NCBI RefSeq assembly: GCF_021134715.1
Contig: NC_060027.1
Span: 4,588,001 to 4,652,000 of the forward strand
Source: Daphnia pulex
Lineage: Eukaryota; Arthropoda; Branchiopoda; Diplostraca; Daphniidae
Direction: 5' to 3'
Length of the DNA: 64,000 nt
The notes beneath the pieces are model-generated. The model was not told the DNA's origin, did not search any database, and worked only from the letters and a program-made list of their open reading frames with translations. Position 1 is the stretch's first letter, and each line of letters starts with the position of its first letter. This document shows positions 52,101-63,700 of this stretch, one piece after another. The position numbers and the translations under genes are program-made.

Positions 52101-55100
52101 TTCACTCTGGCGTCACATTTCAAAGTCAAGAACCGAATTTGAAACGAAACCCGACACGGGTTTCATGGGCAAAGGCTTAACCCGACAGCTCAATAGAGCC
52201 TGGAATTACGGCTTTAAAGGTCTCCTATGCAGTTTGTTGTTTCTACTCATCTTCCCGGTTATTTGTATCCTATGCAGCGCCGGAGGCATTTGCCTGGCGC
52301 TGTCCGCTCCTGTTTGGGCTCCTGTCTTCGCCCTGATCTACCAGGTCTGCATAATCCTAGTCTGGGATGTGGATAACCCTGACCCTAAGCGTGGCCCCCT
52401 CCTTCCTATGATCCGTGTCCTCGTTCGTGACCTGCTACTCGATGGACTCCTTCAACCTATCGCCTGCTTGGTCACTGCCTTCATTGTTTGTCCGCTGATA
52501 TCCCTACTCTTGGCCGTTTGTAAGTCAGGCTCACAAATTATTACTAGCTTTACTAAATCCTTTTTATTGATGAAATTTATCCGGCATTTCATATTTTATT
52601 TATATAGATGGTATGCTTCATTGGATGACGGTTCGTTCTCGAGACGCCATTATTTACAGTCTCGCCATCCGCCCAAGAGGTCGCATCCCTGCATCAGAAG
52701 GCTTCCTAGTCAAGCGCATCGCTGGGCCAGGATTGAATACCGAGTTTCAATACCAGGTAAATTTAATTTGTTTCTGTTATTATTGTGAACTAAAAGACTG
52801 TTTTTTGTCCAAATGAAGATTTCGAAAGAACAAGCTTTGGCTGCGTTTGAAGCTCGCTTAGAATCGGACCGTCTGATTGCTTATCGCCGACAAACGGAGC
52901 GCTTAATCCGCCGCCCAGCAGAAGAATTTCGTCTCTTCGTTCAACAAGTGTTCTCCCCTTTCTCGGGAACTGCTTGGTGTCCTACTCCGGTCACTGAAAA
53001 GCCCGTCGACAAGGCAGACGCTACTGCATCGAACTTCAAGTAAGTTATATAATATGACATAAAATTAAAAATTTGATAGTTTGAAGGTAATCAAATACCT
53101 AATACTTTTGACTAGGTCATCGAATGTCGCTGCACAGCTGGAGCGCGAGACGCAAGCTTTATTAGCGTCGCTGGAAGAAAAGGTGGAACGTCGCTTGGAA
53201 CAACTGCGAATGTCATTGAATAGCAACGCCTTGAAAAAGATTCGAATGTCATCTGCCGATTTAAAAGTAATTTTTCTTCTGCCAACCACTTCTTTCTAAC
53301 GTTAGCTAACGTCTTAACGCATCGTTTAAAAATGTATAGATGGTATTAGTGCGATCAGCAATGATGATGCGCACTTTCTACCCGACTGAAATTCTGGTGC
53401 GCCTCGGTGTCAATGAGTCTGAACTATGGGAACGCTACAACGTAGAAGAAGGAGATTGGCTTGCTTTGTCGGCCATCTTTCTGAGTGAAATATTTAGTTC
53501 CTCAATCCTTAATCCCCTTAATGATGAAGAAACTCGCATTCAACTCCAGGTAGTACAACTTTCGTATTTTCGTAATACCGTGATGAGATTGCGTAATTAT
53601 TCGTTTTTTCCCCCCTTTTCGGCACGTGTAGGCAAAAGATCTTAATCTGGGTCGTTATGGGGCCATGTTCACTCAATCCGATCTTGACAGCGAGCCTTTC
53701 GAGTGGCCGCAACGGGCGTTTCAACCAGCGGTTGTTCCATTGCCTGATTTCTCCTATTTTAGTCCAGTGGGTCGCGACGCGGCCAACAGCAGTCCGCCGT
53801 GGAAGAAAAAAAGGACGACACAGGTGCATGGCCATTCAGGACGGTAATGATGAAATTTCTTTAAAAAATCTGTTTCTGGTAGATGAGTAACTAATTAATC
53901 AATATTTATTTTTTATTTTTCCAGTCTTTCCGAAGGAGTAGCTTCGTGGATGGGAAAATCCGTCACCGTTTCAGAGCCGAGCCGAGCTGGATGGAATTCG
54001 GAGCTGCTAATACCCCTACCGGTCTCCCATCCGGTGCTCATTTGCATACTCATCTACAACCGTCATCGAGATGTCGGTGCCATTCCCTTAGAATCGGAAT
54101 CGTGCCGCCTTCTCATTCGTTTCTTGGAAGGATCGGTCACACTTTCTCGAAGAAAAGAGTAAGTTTTAATCCATGTGTATTATTCATGGCACAATTTTCA
54201 TTTAACGAATTTCTGTTCGTTTAATTTCCCCACATAAAAGAAACACAATATCTCGGCCACCCATGTTGCTGGATGCTGCGGCTAGCAGAAGCCCAGCAAG
54301 TCACAAACCTTTACTGGGCAGTTCGGGATCGGATCTGGCTTTGTCACAACCTTCACTGGCAGTTGATTTCTCCAACACACCCAGCACTAGCCCCTCACAG
54401 CACGACACGCTCGTTTCTATTGCCCAGGACGGAACTCTTTCGTTGGTCGGTACACTCGTCTCGGAGCACGCTTCAGTCGATATTGACATGGGCTTAGACC
54501 AGGAAAATATTGCGCAGTAAGTCAAGAATTTAGAAGAGAATTTAGAGTTCTCAAAAATTCATTTCTATCACAATTTTCTTTTCTAGAAGTTTATCAGCTT
54601 CTAGAGATGTTGATGCTGATACGGTACTATCGAAGAGTCTAGGTTCAACCTTAGCTCGAGCCGCCGACACGTTGCGCATGGCTCTTTTGGGAGAGAAAGC
54701 AGAAGAGACGTCGTCTGCGTCTGGGGGTCGTAATAAATATGCAGTTGAGAATTTCGAGCTTTTACCCAGCAGCGATGAGCACCTTACCGCCACTAATACT
54801 GCACCAGAGAGTCGCCCAGAAGCGACTGAAAAGAGTAAGAAGTTTCCCACTTACCAACCAGCGTCTTTCCGTAGTTGGCGTATGAATCTTCCTTCACCGA
54901 TACGGTATGAAAATTTGTAAATGCCTTCATTTGATTGAAAGTATTGACAACCCATTTTTTCCCACTTTGCCAGATATGATTCTGATCCGAGGTTGAGGAC
55001 CTCCGTAGACTCAAATCAACCGCAACCGACGAGTCCTCGACCACTTGGTCTTTTTGAATTAAGCAGAGGTTTAGCCCTAGATCGTGGGCCTGCATTCAGT

Positions 55101-55487
55101 CCAGCCCAACTGTCGATCGGTAGACGTTTGATGGAAAGGGGCGAGATGGCGGCATCAGGCAGCCAAGATAGTTTACCTTTTGCCGAAGAAGACGCGTCTT
55201 TAGTCGATTCACCAGATTGCGATCTTTCAAAAAATGCTCCGATACGCAAAAATCCAGAAACCTTGGGGTTCGTATTTAAAATTGATTTGATTCCCTTTTC
55301 AATGCTTTCATGATTAAAGTCATTTGATCTTTTATTTAGGAATACCGGCCAGTCTTATTGTGAAGTCCAGACAGTGCAGCAATCTCGACCGGCTGCCGTT
55401 TTAGCATCGATCGAAGATTTGAGTCTCAGTATTGACAGTCAACATACTCACTTAGATATTACATCTCAACTTGGAACTCAAGTTTGA
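49188..55487 (+). CDS. unrecognised 1532-residue multi-exon membrane protein
   Basis: Twenty exons with matching phases: 49188-49271, 49439-49746, 49882-49950, 50160-50383, 50455-50552, 50629-50807, 50890-51295, 51357-51476, 51549-51674, 51748-52519, 52608-52756, 52819-53039, 53116-53266, 53340-53549, 53632-53843, 53925-54158, 54241-54516, 54587-54904, 54974-55267, 55340-55487. There is no signal peptide. Residues 1-690 look globular and soluble, with Trp-rich patches (WDTWIWNPRAWIIRR). Two hydrophobic blocks follow, about 696-744 (LLFLLIFPVICILCSAGG) and 767-795 (LLQPIACLVTAFIVCPLI), each long enough for one or two membrane passes. A likely coiled coil sits at 920-950 (LERETQALLASLEEKVERR). 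The last ~400 residues are Ser-rich and probably disordered. I do not recognise the family. The clean splicing of 20 exons and strong codon structure argue it is a real, conserved gene. The start is the first ATG after the duplicated block. Confidence 0.85.
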
Positions 55488-56686
55488 CATGGTTTTTCTT
55501 TACACAATTTTTTGAGTTTATATTCTCTACACATTTACAACTGTTGAGCCCGGAAGCGATCCAGCCCAAGACGTCTTATGTTTCATTTATATTGTTTGAA
55601 AAACTCCGCGTGTGGCTCGATAATCTATCGCCTTTTCAATAAGCCAAACTATCGCGGTTATTAAAAAAAAGAAAAAAAAAAGGACAAATTTGCGCTGACG
55701 CTTTTTCCTGTTGAACACACGGCTACGTTTTGTTGATCTTGATGCTTGATGTTTTTAATTTTCTAATCTATTGCGATGACTTTTTCATCTGCTCGTGCAA
55801 TTGTTTCTTTCCCCACTCCCCTCGCGATTCTAGTCACTTGAACAATATACATTTTCCTTTTCATTTTCAAGTTTTTCATTTTTTTCTAACAAAATCAAAC
55901 TAATCAAGAAGAAATTGAGTTTGGGGCACCATGTTTACGGTACTAAAGAAGATTAGACTTAAAACCAAGTTATATTGATAGCAAAATTATAGTAAAACTC
56001 GAACCAGAGCTCGAACCTTCATTGAATTTTGTGGAATCCCTCACTCAGATGGAGAATTCGATTCCTTCCAACACCATCTAGCCATGAAGACTTAAGTACA
56101 TTCTGCACTTCATGATCTAGCGAAGAAGAAAACAAATACGGAATGCTGCCATCTATAACAATTAAAAAGACAAGAGTCCGGGAAAATCGCAAAACTGCGC
56201 AGTATTTGAAATAAGAATTTATCAATGGTCTTAAAATAATTTCTAGGTTCCAGACTGTGCTCGTCCAAGCGGGAGATCTTATACCCTATCCATATTTCAT
56301 ATCTCATATTCCAATTCCATAACCCAGGGGAGCGGAGGACGGCGAATATCCCACCGCTTCCGTCGTCGAAGATGTCGTTGCATCAGTTACCAATGGGCCC
56401 ATCCTTCGCCGCATTGGTCACATCCGGAAGCGTATCGCACGGACGCGACGTGTGATTGTGTGTTTATCTAGTCGTTTCTTTGCCCCTGAAAATCCGACTC
56501 AGACACAGTTAGTTGGTTGCCTTCCATCACACTGCAAATGTTGTATATTCAATATTCAACCGATAATAATACAATCTACTTTTTATCATTTTCCCTTTAC
56601 ACTTTCCAGGTCTACTTTGTCCTCCCAGAGGCCTACCTTGAAACATCATTAAACTATAATCGTCTTGAATGTCTAGCAAAAAATAG
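55488..56686. other. 3' UTR and intergenic DNA with a GC-rich coding-like island
   Basis: ATTAAA at 55660 may serve the membrane-protein transcript. The stretch is AT-rich except 56327-56510, which is GC-rich and open in one plus-strand frame after an AG (EDGEYPTASVVEDVVASV, then RRIGHIRKRIARTRR). It could be a missed or broken exon. I see no partner exon. Confidence 0.45.
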
Positions 56687-56995
56687 GGTATGGCGACCGT
56701 AGAACTCCAAAGACAGAACTGGCGTTCGAAGAGTTCTATTGTCGGAAATTCAAAATATTAAAAAAATTATTGGAGTTCTATTGTCGCGTTGTGGAGTTAT
56801 ACTGTCGGGCAATGGAGTTCTATTGTCGGGTATTTTTTTAAATATTTAAAAAAATGAGTTCTTGTGTCTTTGGAGTTTTACTGTAACTGTAGTTCTACTG
56901 TCGCATACAAAGCAATTTTTAAAAATGATTTAAAATATTGGGGTTCTATTGTCGGTGGAGTTCTTCTGTCTTTGGAGCTCTACTGTCAGCAGCCG
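56687..56995. mobile_element. MITE-like element with terminal inverted repeats and 8-base target duplication
   Basis: About 309 bases flanked by the 8-base direct repeat AAAAATAG (56679-56686 and 56996-57003). The left arm GTAGAACTCCAAAGACAGAA (56699-56718) matches the reverse complement of the right arm around 56966-56984 with about two mismatches. The inside holds many irregularly spaced copies of a short motif, GGAGTTCTATTGTCGG and variants. There is no coding capacity. An 8-base duplication fits the hAT superfamily, but the termini are not a textbook hAT match. Confidence 0.6.
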
Positions 56996-57137
56996 AAAAA
57001 TAGTTGTAAAATAAATATCGTTTTGAATATTATTTAAAGGATCCGTAAAATCAAGAACATACAGTAGTCAATTGCAAATGACCTAACTACAGTGAATCTC
57101 AACAATGAACTTTACCCATGTGATTTTCAGCGACGTT

Positions 57138-57143
57138 TTTATT
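57138..57143 (-). terminator. poly(A) signal of the cytidine deaminase gene
   Basis: AATAAA on the minus strand, 63 bases after the stop at 57206. Confidence 0.5.
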
Positions 57144-57205
57144 TTTCGCATGAAAAAAATACATGTATATTTCATACTTGTGCTTTACATGTTATTCTTT
57201 GGATC

Positions 57206-58152
57206 TTATTGTGACGAAAACGAAACTGAGTTCGGCGAGAAAAATAGCGGCAGTAGTTTATCCATTGAAGTTTTAAAGATTTCGTTATTTGGCTTGCACA
57301 AATAGACATCCATATTGATATTAAACTCAGCTAGTACCTGAAAAAGAAAATTGCAAGTTTGATTTTGGACATTTATAAAATTTTCTTCAAAATAGCAAAT
57401 TGATTTTTAAAAGCATCAAAACTATTCTAGAACTGCATTCTTAAGTTGGGAAGGAGAAATTATGTAGTACGGTAAAGTAGAAATAGAAAAATAGATCTAA
57501 TTTCTCGAAGAATTCGTGCTACAGAAAAAAAATTTAATAATACGTAATAATTGTATCCGCCCTATTTCAGCAAAATTTAACTTTTTTAGTAACCAACTCA
57601 TCTACTTTTTGGTTACAGCTAGAAATAGTTATGATTTATGAATAAAAACATGTTCCTTCCCAACTTGGCTACTTTGAATTTGATCTATACCAGTATCTTT
57701 TTTATAATTTAAAAAAAAAACCTTCATGTTAAGATGAATTTAAATAAAGAGATTTTTACCTGGCGACACGCTCCACAAGGACTAACAAAATGTTCTTTCA
57801 TCTCAGCACAAATTGCTATGCTCTTGAAAACCTTCTGTCCTTGTGAAACAGCTTTACATATAGCAGATCTTTCTGCACAGATTGTTAAACCGTATGAAAC
57901 ATTTTCAACATTGCAACCATCAATTATTTCTCCATCGCCACACAACAATGCAGCACCCACCGAAAAATTGCTGTATGGGCAATATGCTTTTTCTCGTACT
58001 TCCTTTGCTTTGTTCACAATTTGTTTTACTGAAGCGTCTGAAAGATGAACTTATCGTTAGAAATAATGGTGCGTAGTGATAGTGACTGCATCAATAATTA
58101 TGTTGTTACCTAGATGTTCAAATTGTACCGCATCCTGATATTTGTCTTCCAT
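57206..58152 (-). CDS. cytidine deaminase
   Basis: Three minus-strand exons: 58152-58110, 58037-57760 and 57337-57206; 150 residues, the normal size for the tetrameric zinc enzyme that converts cytidine and deoxycytidine to uridine and deoxyuridine in pyrimidine salvage. The family blocks are present in order: AYCPYSNFSVGAAL (32-45), the substrate-binding GCNVENVSYG (55-64), the catalytic CAER with zinc ligand C68 and proton-shuttling E70, and PCGACRQ with zinc ligands C102 and C105. The C-terminal exon continues with VLAEFNINMDVYLCKP and ends SPNSVSFSSQ. All key residues are intact. Phases agree (1, then 0). It is convergent with the membrane-protein gene and divergent from COQ10, 1.6 kb apart. 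Confidence 0.95.
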
Positions 58153-59753
58153 TTCTGTAAATATTCCTCAAATTATTTTTTTTTTCAGTTTATTCGATGT
58201 TATATCAAATAGAATTTATGTTTCATTATTATCATGCATTGATCAGTATTGTTAATTTTTTTTCTGGGATATCAAATGTTACATTTTTCTCTTATATATT
58301 CTCTTATATATATAGCATTGCGGCTCGCTTGGTCCGACTTGGTCGATTGCCCCACTCTTACAGCATCTGTAATACCACGACACGGCAGACCGCAGACTGC
58401 GTTTTGCGAATAAAACAAAGTTTAAAAAGGTGTCGCACAGCCCTAATATAGCTCAGGTAAGAGCCAGAGACATTTCCAGGGAAATGTCTCTAGGACCAAA
58501 ATACTACTGTTTTTTTTTGTTTGTTTGTTTGTTTTTTAAGCATAGAATTTGTAAGTTGCACTGCACTCAGCATCTGTTACTGGGCTATAGTCTATAGACC
58601 ACGAACGGACGCTGCGCTGCCAAGTGTGGAAAAGGCCAAAATCTCAAATGGGCTCAAAATGAATAAAGCATACAGTATGCATATGATTATGTACAACTTT
58701 CTTATGGAGCTTCCTTTTCAATTGAACAATTTTATATTTTGTTTTTCCTTGAAAATTTGGCGTATGAAAAAGGGGGACCCATATTTTCATCTCTCTATTC
58801 TTCCCTCGGACCAATTTACCCGATTGCTCTATGAATTAGGTCTCCAAACTTGTAAACATCTCTCGAAAACAAATATTTCCCCCAGTTTTTAAGGCCTTCG
58901 AAAAAAAAAAGAAATTTAGTAGAATAATGGATCACAATTCACATGAAGAAAAAAATAAGAAGGGGTGTTATAGCTAATTATTTAATCGAAAAGGAAGCTT
59001 TATAAGAAAGCTGTACTAACCACAGGTATTTGAACCAATGTGAGATATTTGTTCTTTACCTTTTCTTTCCACGACTTAAAAAAATTATTATTGTGATTGA
59101 GATGTGTACGGAATTTATCAAGACAGTTCTTCACATTCGTACAATAACATAGACAAAACACACAATTTCAGCAATTCACTTATACCTAGCAAAAACTTAA
59201 GGTTTGTACTTTCCAACTGCTGTGCGCCACTGCCACGTCTTGATAGCTGAAAGATTCTGAAGATCTATAAGTGTAACCGTATTTATGCGTGCCGTCAATG
59301 CCCGCTTAACGGTCACTGAATCCGCTAGATATAGTAGATAAAAAAATTGCCTGCAGCAGACATTAGCTATAACCTCATTCTCCTTCCTTTTTTTATATTT
59401 GTTTTTTATTTAAAGAGTCCGGATACGCTTTTGATAACCTCTTCCACTTTTAAAAACTCGTTGCCTAAAAATATTCGGCAGTCAAATCCTAAAAGCTCAC
59501 TTCATCTCTGATACCACAAATAAATACCATTAAAAACGCTCAAAAATTCAAATAAATGGTTCAGGATGGGGGGGGGGGGGGCGCTTTTAACGCCAAGAAA
59601 AAAGAGAAAACCGGCAATGCCTGAAATCACTTTTCACTAAGATAACTCTTGCGAAGTCGTCTGCAACCATTCATATGTTTTTATGTTATTCAATCAATTC
59701 GGTATGATGGAGTAAAAAATTCGGATTGATTTCAATCATTTCTAATACTAGAA
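58153..59753. other. divergent intergenic region between cytidine deaminase and COQ10
   Basis: No supported gene. The 123-codon frame at 58521-58892 starts in TTTG repeats and has no domain. The region contains a 26-base near-perfect palindrome (58466-58491) and a G14 run (59568-59581). Promoters for both flanking genes should lie here, but no TATA element is convincing. Confidence 0.5.
58466..58491. repeat. 12-base inverted repeat with 2-base loop
   Basis: AGAGACATTTCC, then AG, then GGAAATGTCTCT: perfect arms. It lies about 310 bases upstream of the cytidine deaminase start. Confidence 0.85.
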
Positions 59754-60621
59754 ATGTCAAGTTTCACGCTGCCTTTCATTGCCATTGCAAGACCCGCTCG
59801 TCGTAGCTGGTGCAAGATGTTTCATGCGCATAGAAATTTCATTACCTTATCTAGGTAAATAATCTTTAATCTCTTCATACAGTTTGGATTACATTGTGTA
59901 ACCTCTCTTTTATGCAGGAAGTTAACTGTAATTCAATGTAGTGCATTACAATATACTGGAAGCCATTCTGCTTGTCCAAGAGTAGTTTCGTCAAGTAACT
60001 CAAGTTATGGAGCAATTGACCTAGCTATTCCTAGTCGTGGTTTTCAGTTGCCTGGACTAGGAATTGGAAACAAAAGAAAAGACTATTCTGAAAGAAGGTT
60101 GTTGGGGTAATATAAAACAAATTAATTTTGCAATAGAAATTAAAAATGAACTTTCTAGGTATTCAATGGAACAAATGTACAATGTTGTGGCCGAGGTGGA
60201 GAATTACAAAAATTTTGTTCCATATTGCAAAAGCTCTGTAGTTACCTCACGAACTACTGGTCATCTTAGAGCTGATTTAGCAATTGGCTTTCCTCCTTTG
60301 TTAGTAGAAAGCTATACAAGCAGTGTCATGCTTACCCCACCAAACATGGTGAAGTCTGTGTGTTCAGAAGGGAAGCTATTCAACCATCTTCTTACTATTT
60401 GGAAATTCAGTCCTGGACTAAAGGGAAATCCTAAAAGTTGCACATTGGATTTTTCCATTTCCTTTGAATTTCGGTCTGTACTTCACTCTCAACTGTCACA
60501 TGTTTTTTTTGATCAGGTTGTTAGGCAAATGGTTACTGCATTTTTGACAGAGGCTAGGAGACGTTACGGACCAGCGTCAATTAATGGTCAAAGGCCACAG
60601 ATGTTATCTACACACGCCTAA
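59754..60621 (+). CDS. COQ10: coenzyme Q-binding protein COQ10, mitochondrial
   Basis: Three exons: 59754-59854, 59918-60106 and 60159-60621, giving 250 residues. The N-terminus is rich in Arg and Ser with no acids ([17 protein letters not shown]), fitting a mitochondrial import signal. The START-like domain begins at the diagnostic [18 protein letters not shown], which spans the second splice junction, and continues [23 protein letters not shown] and the C-terminal helix [20 protein letters not shown]10 binds ubiquinone and supports its use in the respiratory chain. The second intron is only 52 bases; retaining it brings an immediate stop (GGG TAA). The start is the first ATG in frame with the targeting peptide. 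The stop lies 154 bases from the convergent SF3B1 stop. Confidence 0.93.
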
Positions 60622-60715
60622 TGACTTAATCAATAATCACTAGCTAAATTGAAATGTTAAATAATATTGTATCTAAATTTGATGACATTACACGAATTGC
60701 GACGGCTCAAGTGAG

Positions 60716-60721
60716 TTTATT
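60716..60721 (-). terminator. poly(A) signal of SF3B1
   Basis: AATAAA on the minus strand, 54 bases after the SF3B1 stop at 60775. The signal lies about 95 bases from the COQ10 stop, so the two 3' UTRs probably abut or overlap. Confidence 0.55.
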
Positions 60722-60774
60722 TTTAATGAAATCAGTACATGAAACTTGTGTAAAAATGTAGTACAGAAAGTGAA

Positions 60775-63700
60775 TTACAATACATAATCGAGTTCATAAC
60801 GATTAAAAGTGTTTTTCCCTTCGTTGGACACTCGAGGGTACCCACACACCAGTGAATCTTGACCGCCGATGTATAGTGAGTTGTAAATCTTCCAATACAC
60901 GTCACGAACTTTCCGGGCCGGATGAAACAGACCCTATATAGAAAAGAAAATGGTTTAAAACTGAAATTCTAATTCAATCAAATAATTAAGTTACCTGCAG
61001 TGCGTATTGTAAGACTTTAATAGGGCCCAGGGCTACTCTCATACCCTCCACAGCATCCATAAAAGCTTGAACCAAATGAGGGGATGTTTCAAAAATATTG
61101 GGCCAAACGTAGTTCAACAGGTGTGTGAGGGCATCTTCACAACCAAAGCCGAAAACACCCAAAGCCATGTGCTTGATGGCTGCACAAGCAGTTTGACGAT
61201 GGACCAGGTCACTAAAATAAACAGATGTGCTTCATTAACTAATTAATCATAAATTCAAAATAACTAGAAACTTACCGATCCATCAAAGCGTCTTCTAAGA
61301 GCGATGTAACTGAATAAATGTAATCCTTCCCCATCTCGCCAATGTACTCGAACAAGAATGACATCGACTTCAAAACACCATTTTGAACATTAAGTTCCGG
61401 GACTCTATATTCGTTCATAAGACCAGGGAGGACGGTGAAGGGCGAACAAGTTTCAGCCACAATTGCAATGGCAACGGTTGTACAAACACGATTTTGGCGC
61501 TCCTGTACCTTCAAATTATTAAGCAGTGTAGCCAATACATCGTGTGGGCCTGAAATTTGTTGTTGAAAAATAAATAATTATATTGTACATAATAACCATG
61601 ACAATTTCGGTCTCACCAATTGCTTTGGCGATATAACCAAAAGTGTTGACTGTAGCTCGTCGAATGGCTTTCTTGTGTGCTTTCAAGAGTTCTAAAAGCT
61701 CAAAACAAATGCGCATCCACTCTCGAGCTGAAACGTACTCTGGCCCACGATCGGCAATACGCCCAACCAAATCGATGCAATTTTCCTGTACTTTTTCATG
61801 CCGATTCTAAAATGATAATAAAACCACAATAAGAAAAATAAATTACTGATATGTTAAAAAAGCGAACCTTCAAAATAGGTGTTAATCGGGGAAGTAAATC
61901 TTTGATTGGCGGTGTCATCTTGTGCATGCCAATTACGTTAACAATAGCTTTAAGAGCAGCTAAAATAGACCCAAGAACTTCAGGGTACTCTTCGCCAAGA
62001 TATTCATAGAGAACAACTCCCAGATGCCCCATGAGCTTTTCTTCCTGACAAGTTTTCATTACTGCTGCAATACGGCTAATCAAATCAGCAGCTTGTTGCC
62101 GAACCTATGGAATAAAAATCATTATATTAAAACGAACGTTTACAAATAAAAGTTGTATAACATTACTTTTGCTGATTTGTTGTTCAAACGCCATAAAATA
62201 GTACCACAAATTTGTGGCAAATAAGGTTTAACTCGTTTGGAAAGTGAGTTCACGATTGTACCGAATCCATTTAGCATCACAACATCTTCAGTCGTTTGTT
62301 CCTGAAATGCGTAGAGAATACCGTCGATGAGCTGCTCTTCCAAGCGAGCGTCGATATCAGCGGCACCAAGATTACCCATGATCTTTTCGACCGTTTCCAT
62401 AACCATTTTCCGGTATTGTTCATTTTCGTCCTGTTAGGAAAAATATTCAACATGTTATTTGACTGTCACTGAATTATAAATAATGAAAATGAATAAAACC
62501 TTTAAATCGTCAACCACTCGGCCAATAATTTCCGCTGCACCAACACGATTAGCGATTTCAACTGTTGTGTCAACTAGCTGGCGATAGTTACGTCTATCTA
62601 ATGCCATTCTATGATTCCAGAAACTTTTGAAGAAATGTGGCAAAATTTCTGTTTTAATATACTGAGGTTCCACACCGTCAGTTGCGCAACACTGTTTCAC
62701 CACTTTAAGTACAATCTTTTTCATTTCTTCGTCAGGTGACTGAAACTCGCGAATTAAAATTAACATCACTTCGCGAGTGTAATAATTGGCGTATTCGGCA
62801 TCCATGAGAGGAATCAAATAGCCAATAGCCTATTTTTTTTAAACAAATAATATTACAGTATGCAGGATAATATTTTACTTTCAATTAACATACCTTAAGG
62901 AAAGCAGCCAATCCCTTACCACGATGAGTTCTTATACCCTTCCACAACGGTTTTAAAACAGAGTCAAAGCTCTCAATACCGTACGGAGTCGCGGCTTCTG
63001 CCAGCGCAGCAATGGACAAGGCAGTGATGGTGCGCACTTTCTGTTGCTCATCTACCAATCCATGTTCAATGATCTCAACCAGATTTCGCAAGTGAGGTAA
63101 AATAGCACATCCCATAAGAATAGCAATTTGTTGGACGATTTTGATGCCAGTATGGCGAGCTTGCCATGACTTTTTACTCTTGCAAACGGCCTAAAATAAA
63201 AATAATAGATAAGAACAAGCCCATCTTAAAACTGAAACAAACTATATACCTTTAGAAAGGGAAGAAGGGAAGGAATTCCCAGTGCAGAAGCTACCACAGC
63301 AAAAGCTCTTGCAGTAGTGTTACGAACATATTCATCAATGTTATCGATATCAGGTCTCATGGTAGAAATCATAGTTGCTAAACCAGCTGCTTTGGCTAAA
63401 TTAGAGATGATTTCTCGACCTTCAACACGAGCATAATAGTCTTCGTCGATTAGCAGCGGTTCAATAACGACAAGGATTTTGTGGACGTATGGACGCACTA
63501 GATCATCCAATTTGTAGAGAATGCGATCGATAACTTTAACGAGCAAATGTCGCTCTTGGTCTTCAAGGGTAGGAGACATCAATAAAGGAAGGATCTGATT
63601 GAAAAGTGGACCAGCTCCGAATTCTCTAGCCTATTGAAAAACATAAACGCAGTTTGAAGATACAATTACTTTAAAATAATATATATCAGTTTACCTTATC

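Noticed and set aside
51907..52788. 293-codon frame as a separate membrane protein
   Set aside because: It is the interior of exon 10 of the large gene; phases on both sides join it to flanking exons, and its tail runs into an intron after 52519.
56690..57000. CRISPR array suggested by regularly recurring short motifs
   Set aside because: Repeats are imperfect, irregularly spaced and flanked by inverted ends in a eukaryotic genome; a MITE-like element explains them better.
58521..58892. 123-codon plus-strand frame
   Set aside because: It starts in a TTTG repeat and has no domain; codon composition is like the surrounding AT-rich DNA.
60064..60621. 185-codon frame starting at 60064 as the COQ10 start
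   Set aside because: It reads through a 52-base intron in the wrong frame. The spliced model restores the [10 protein letters not shown] family motif and the mitochondrial leader.
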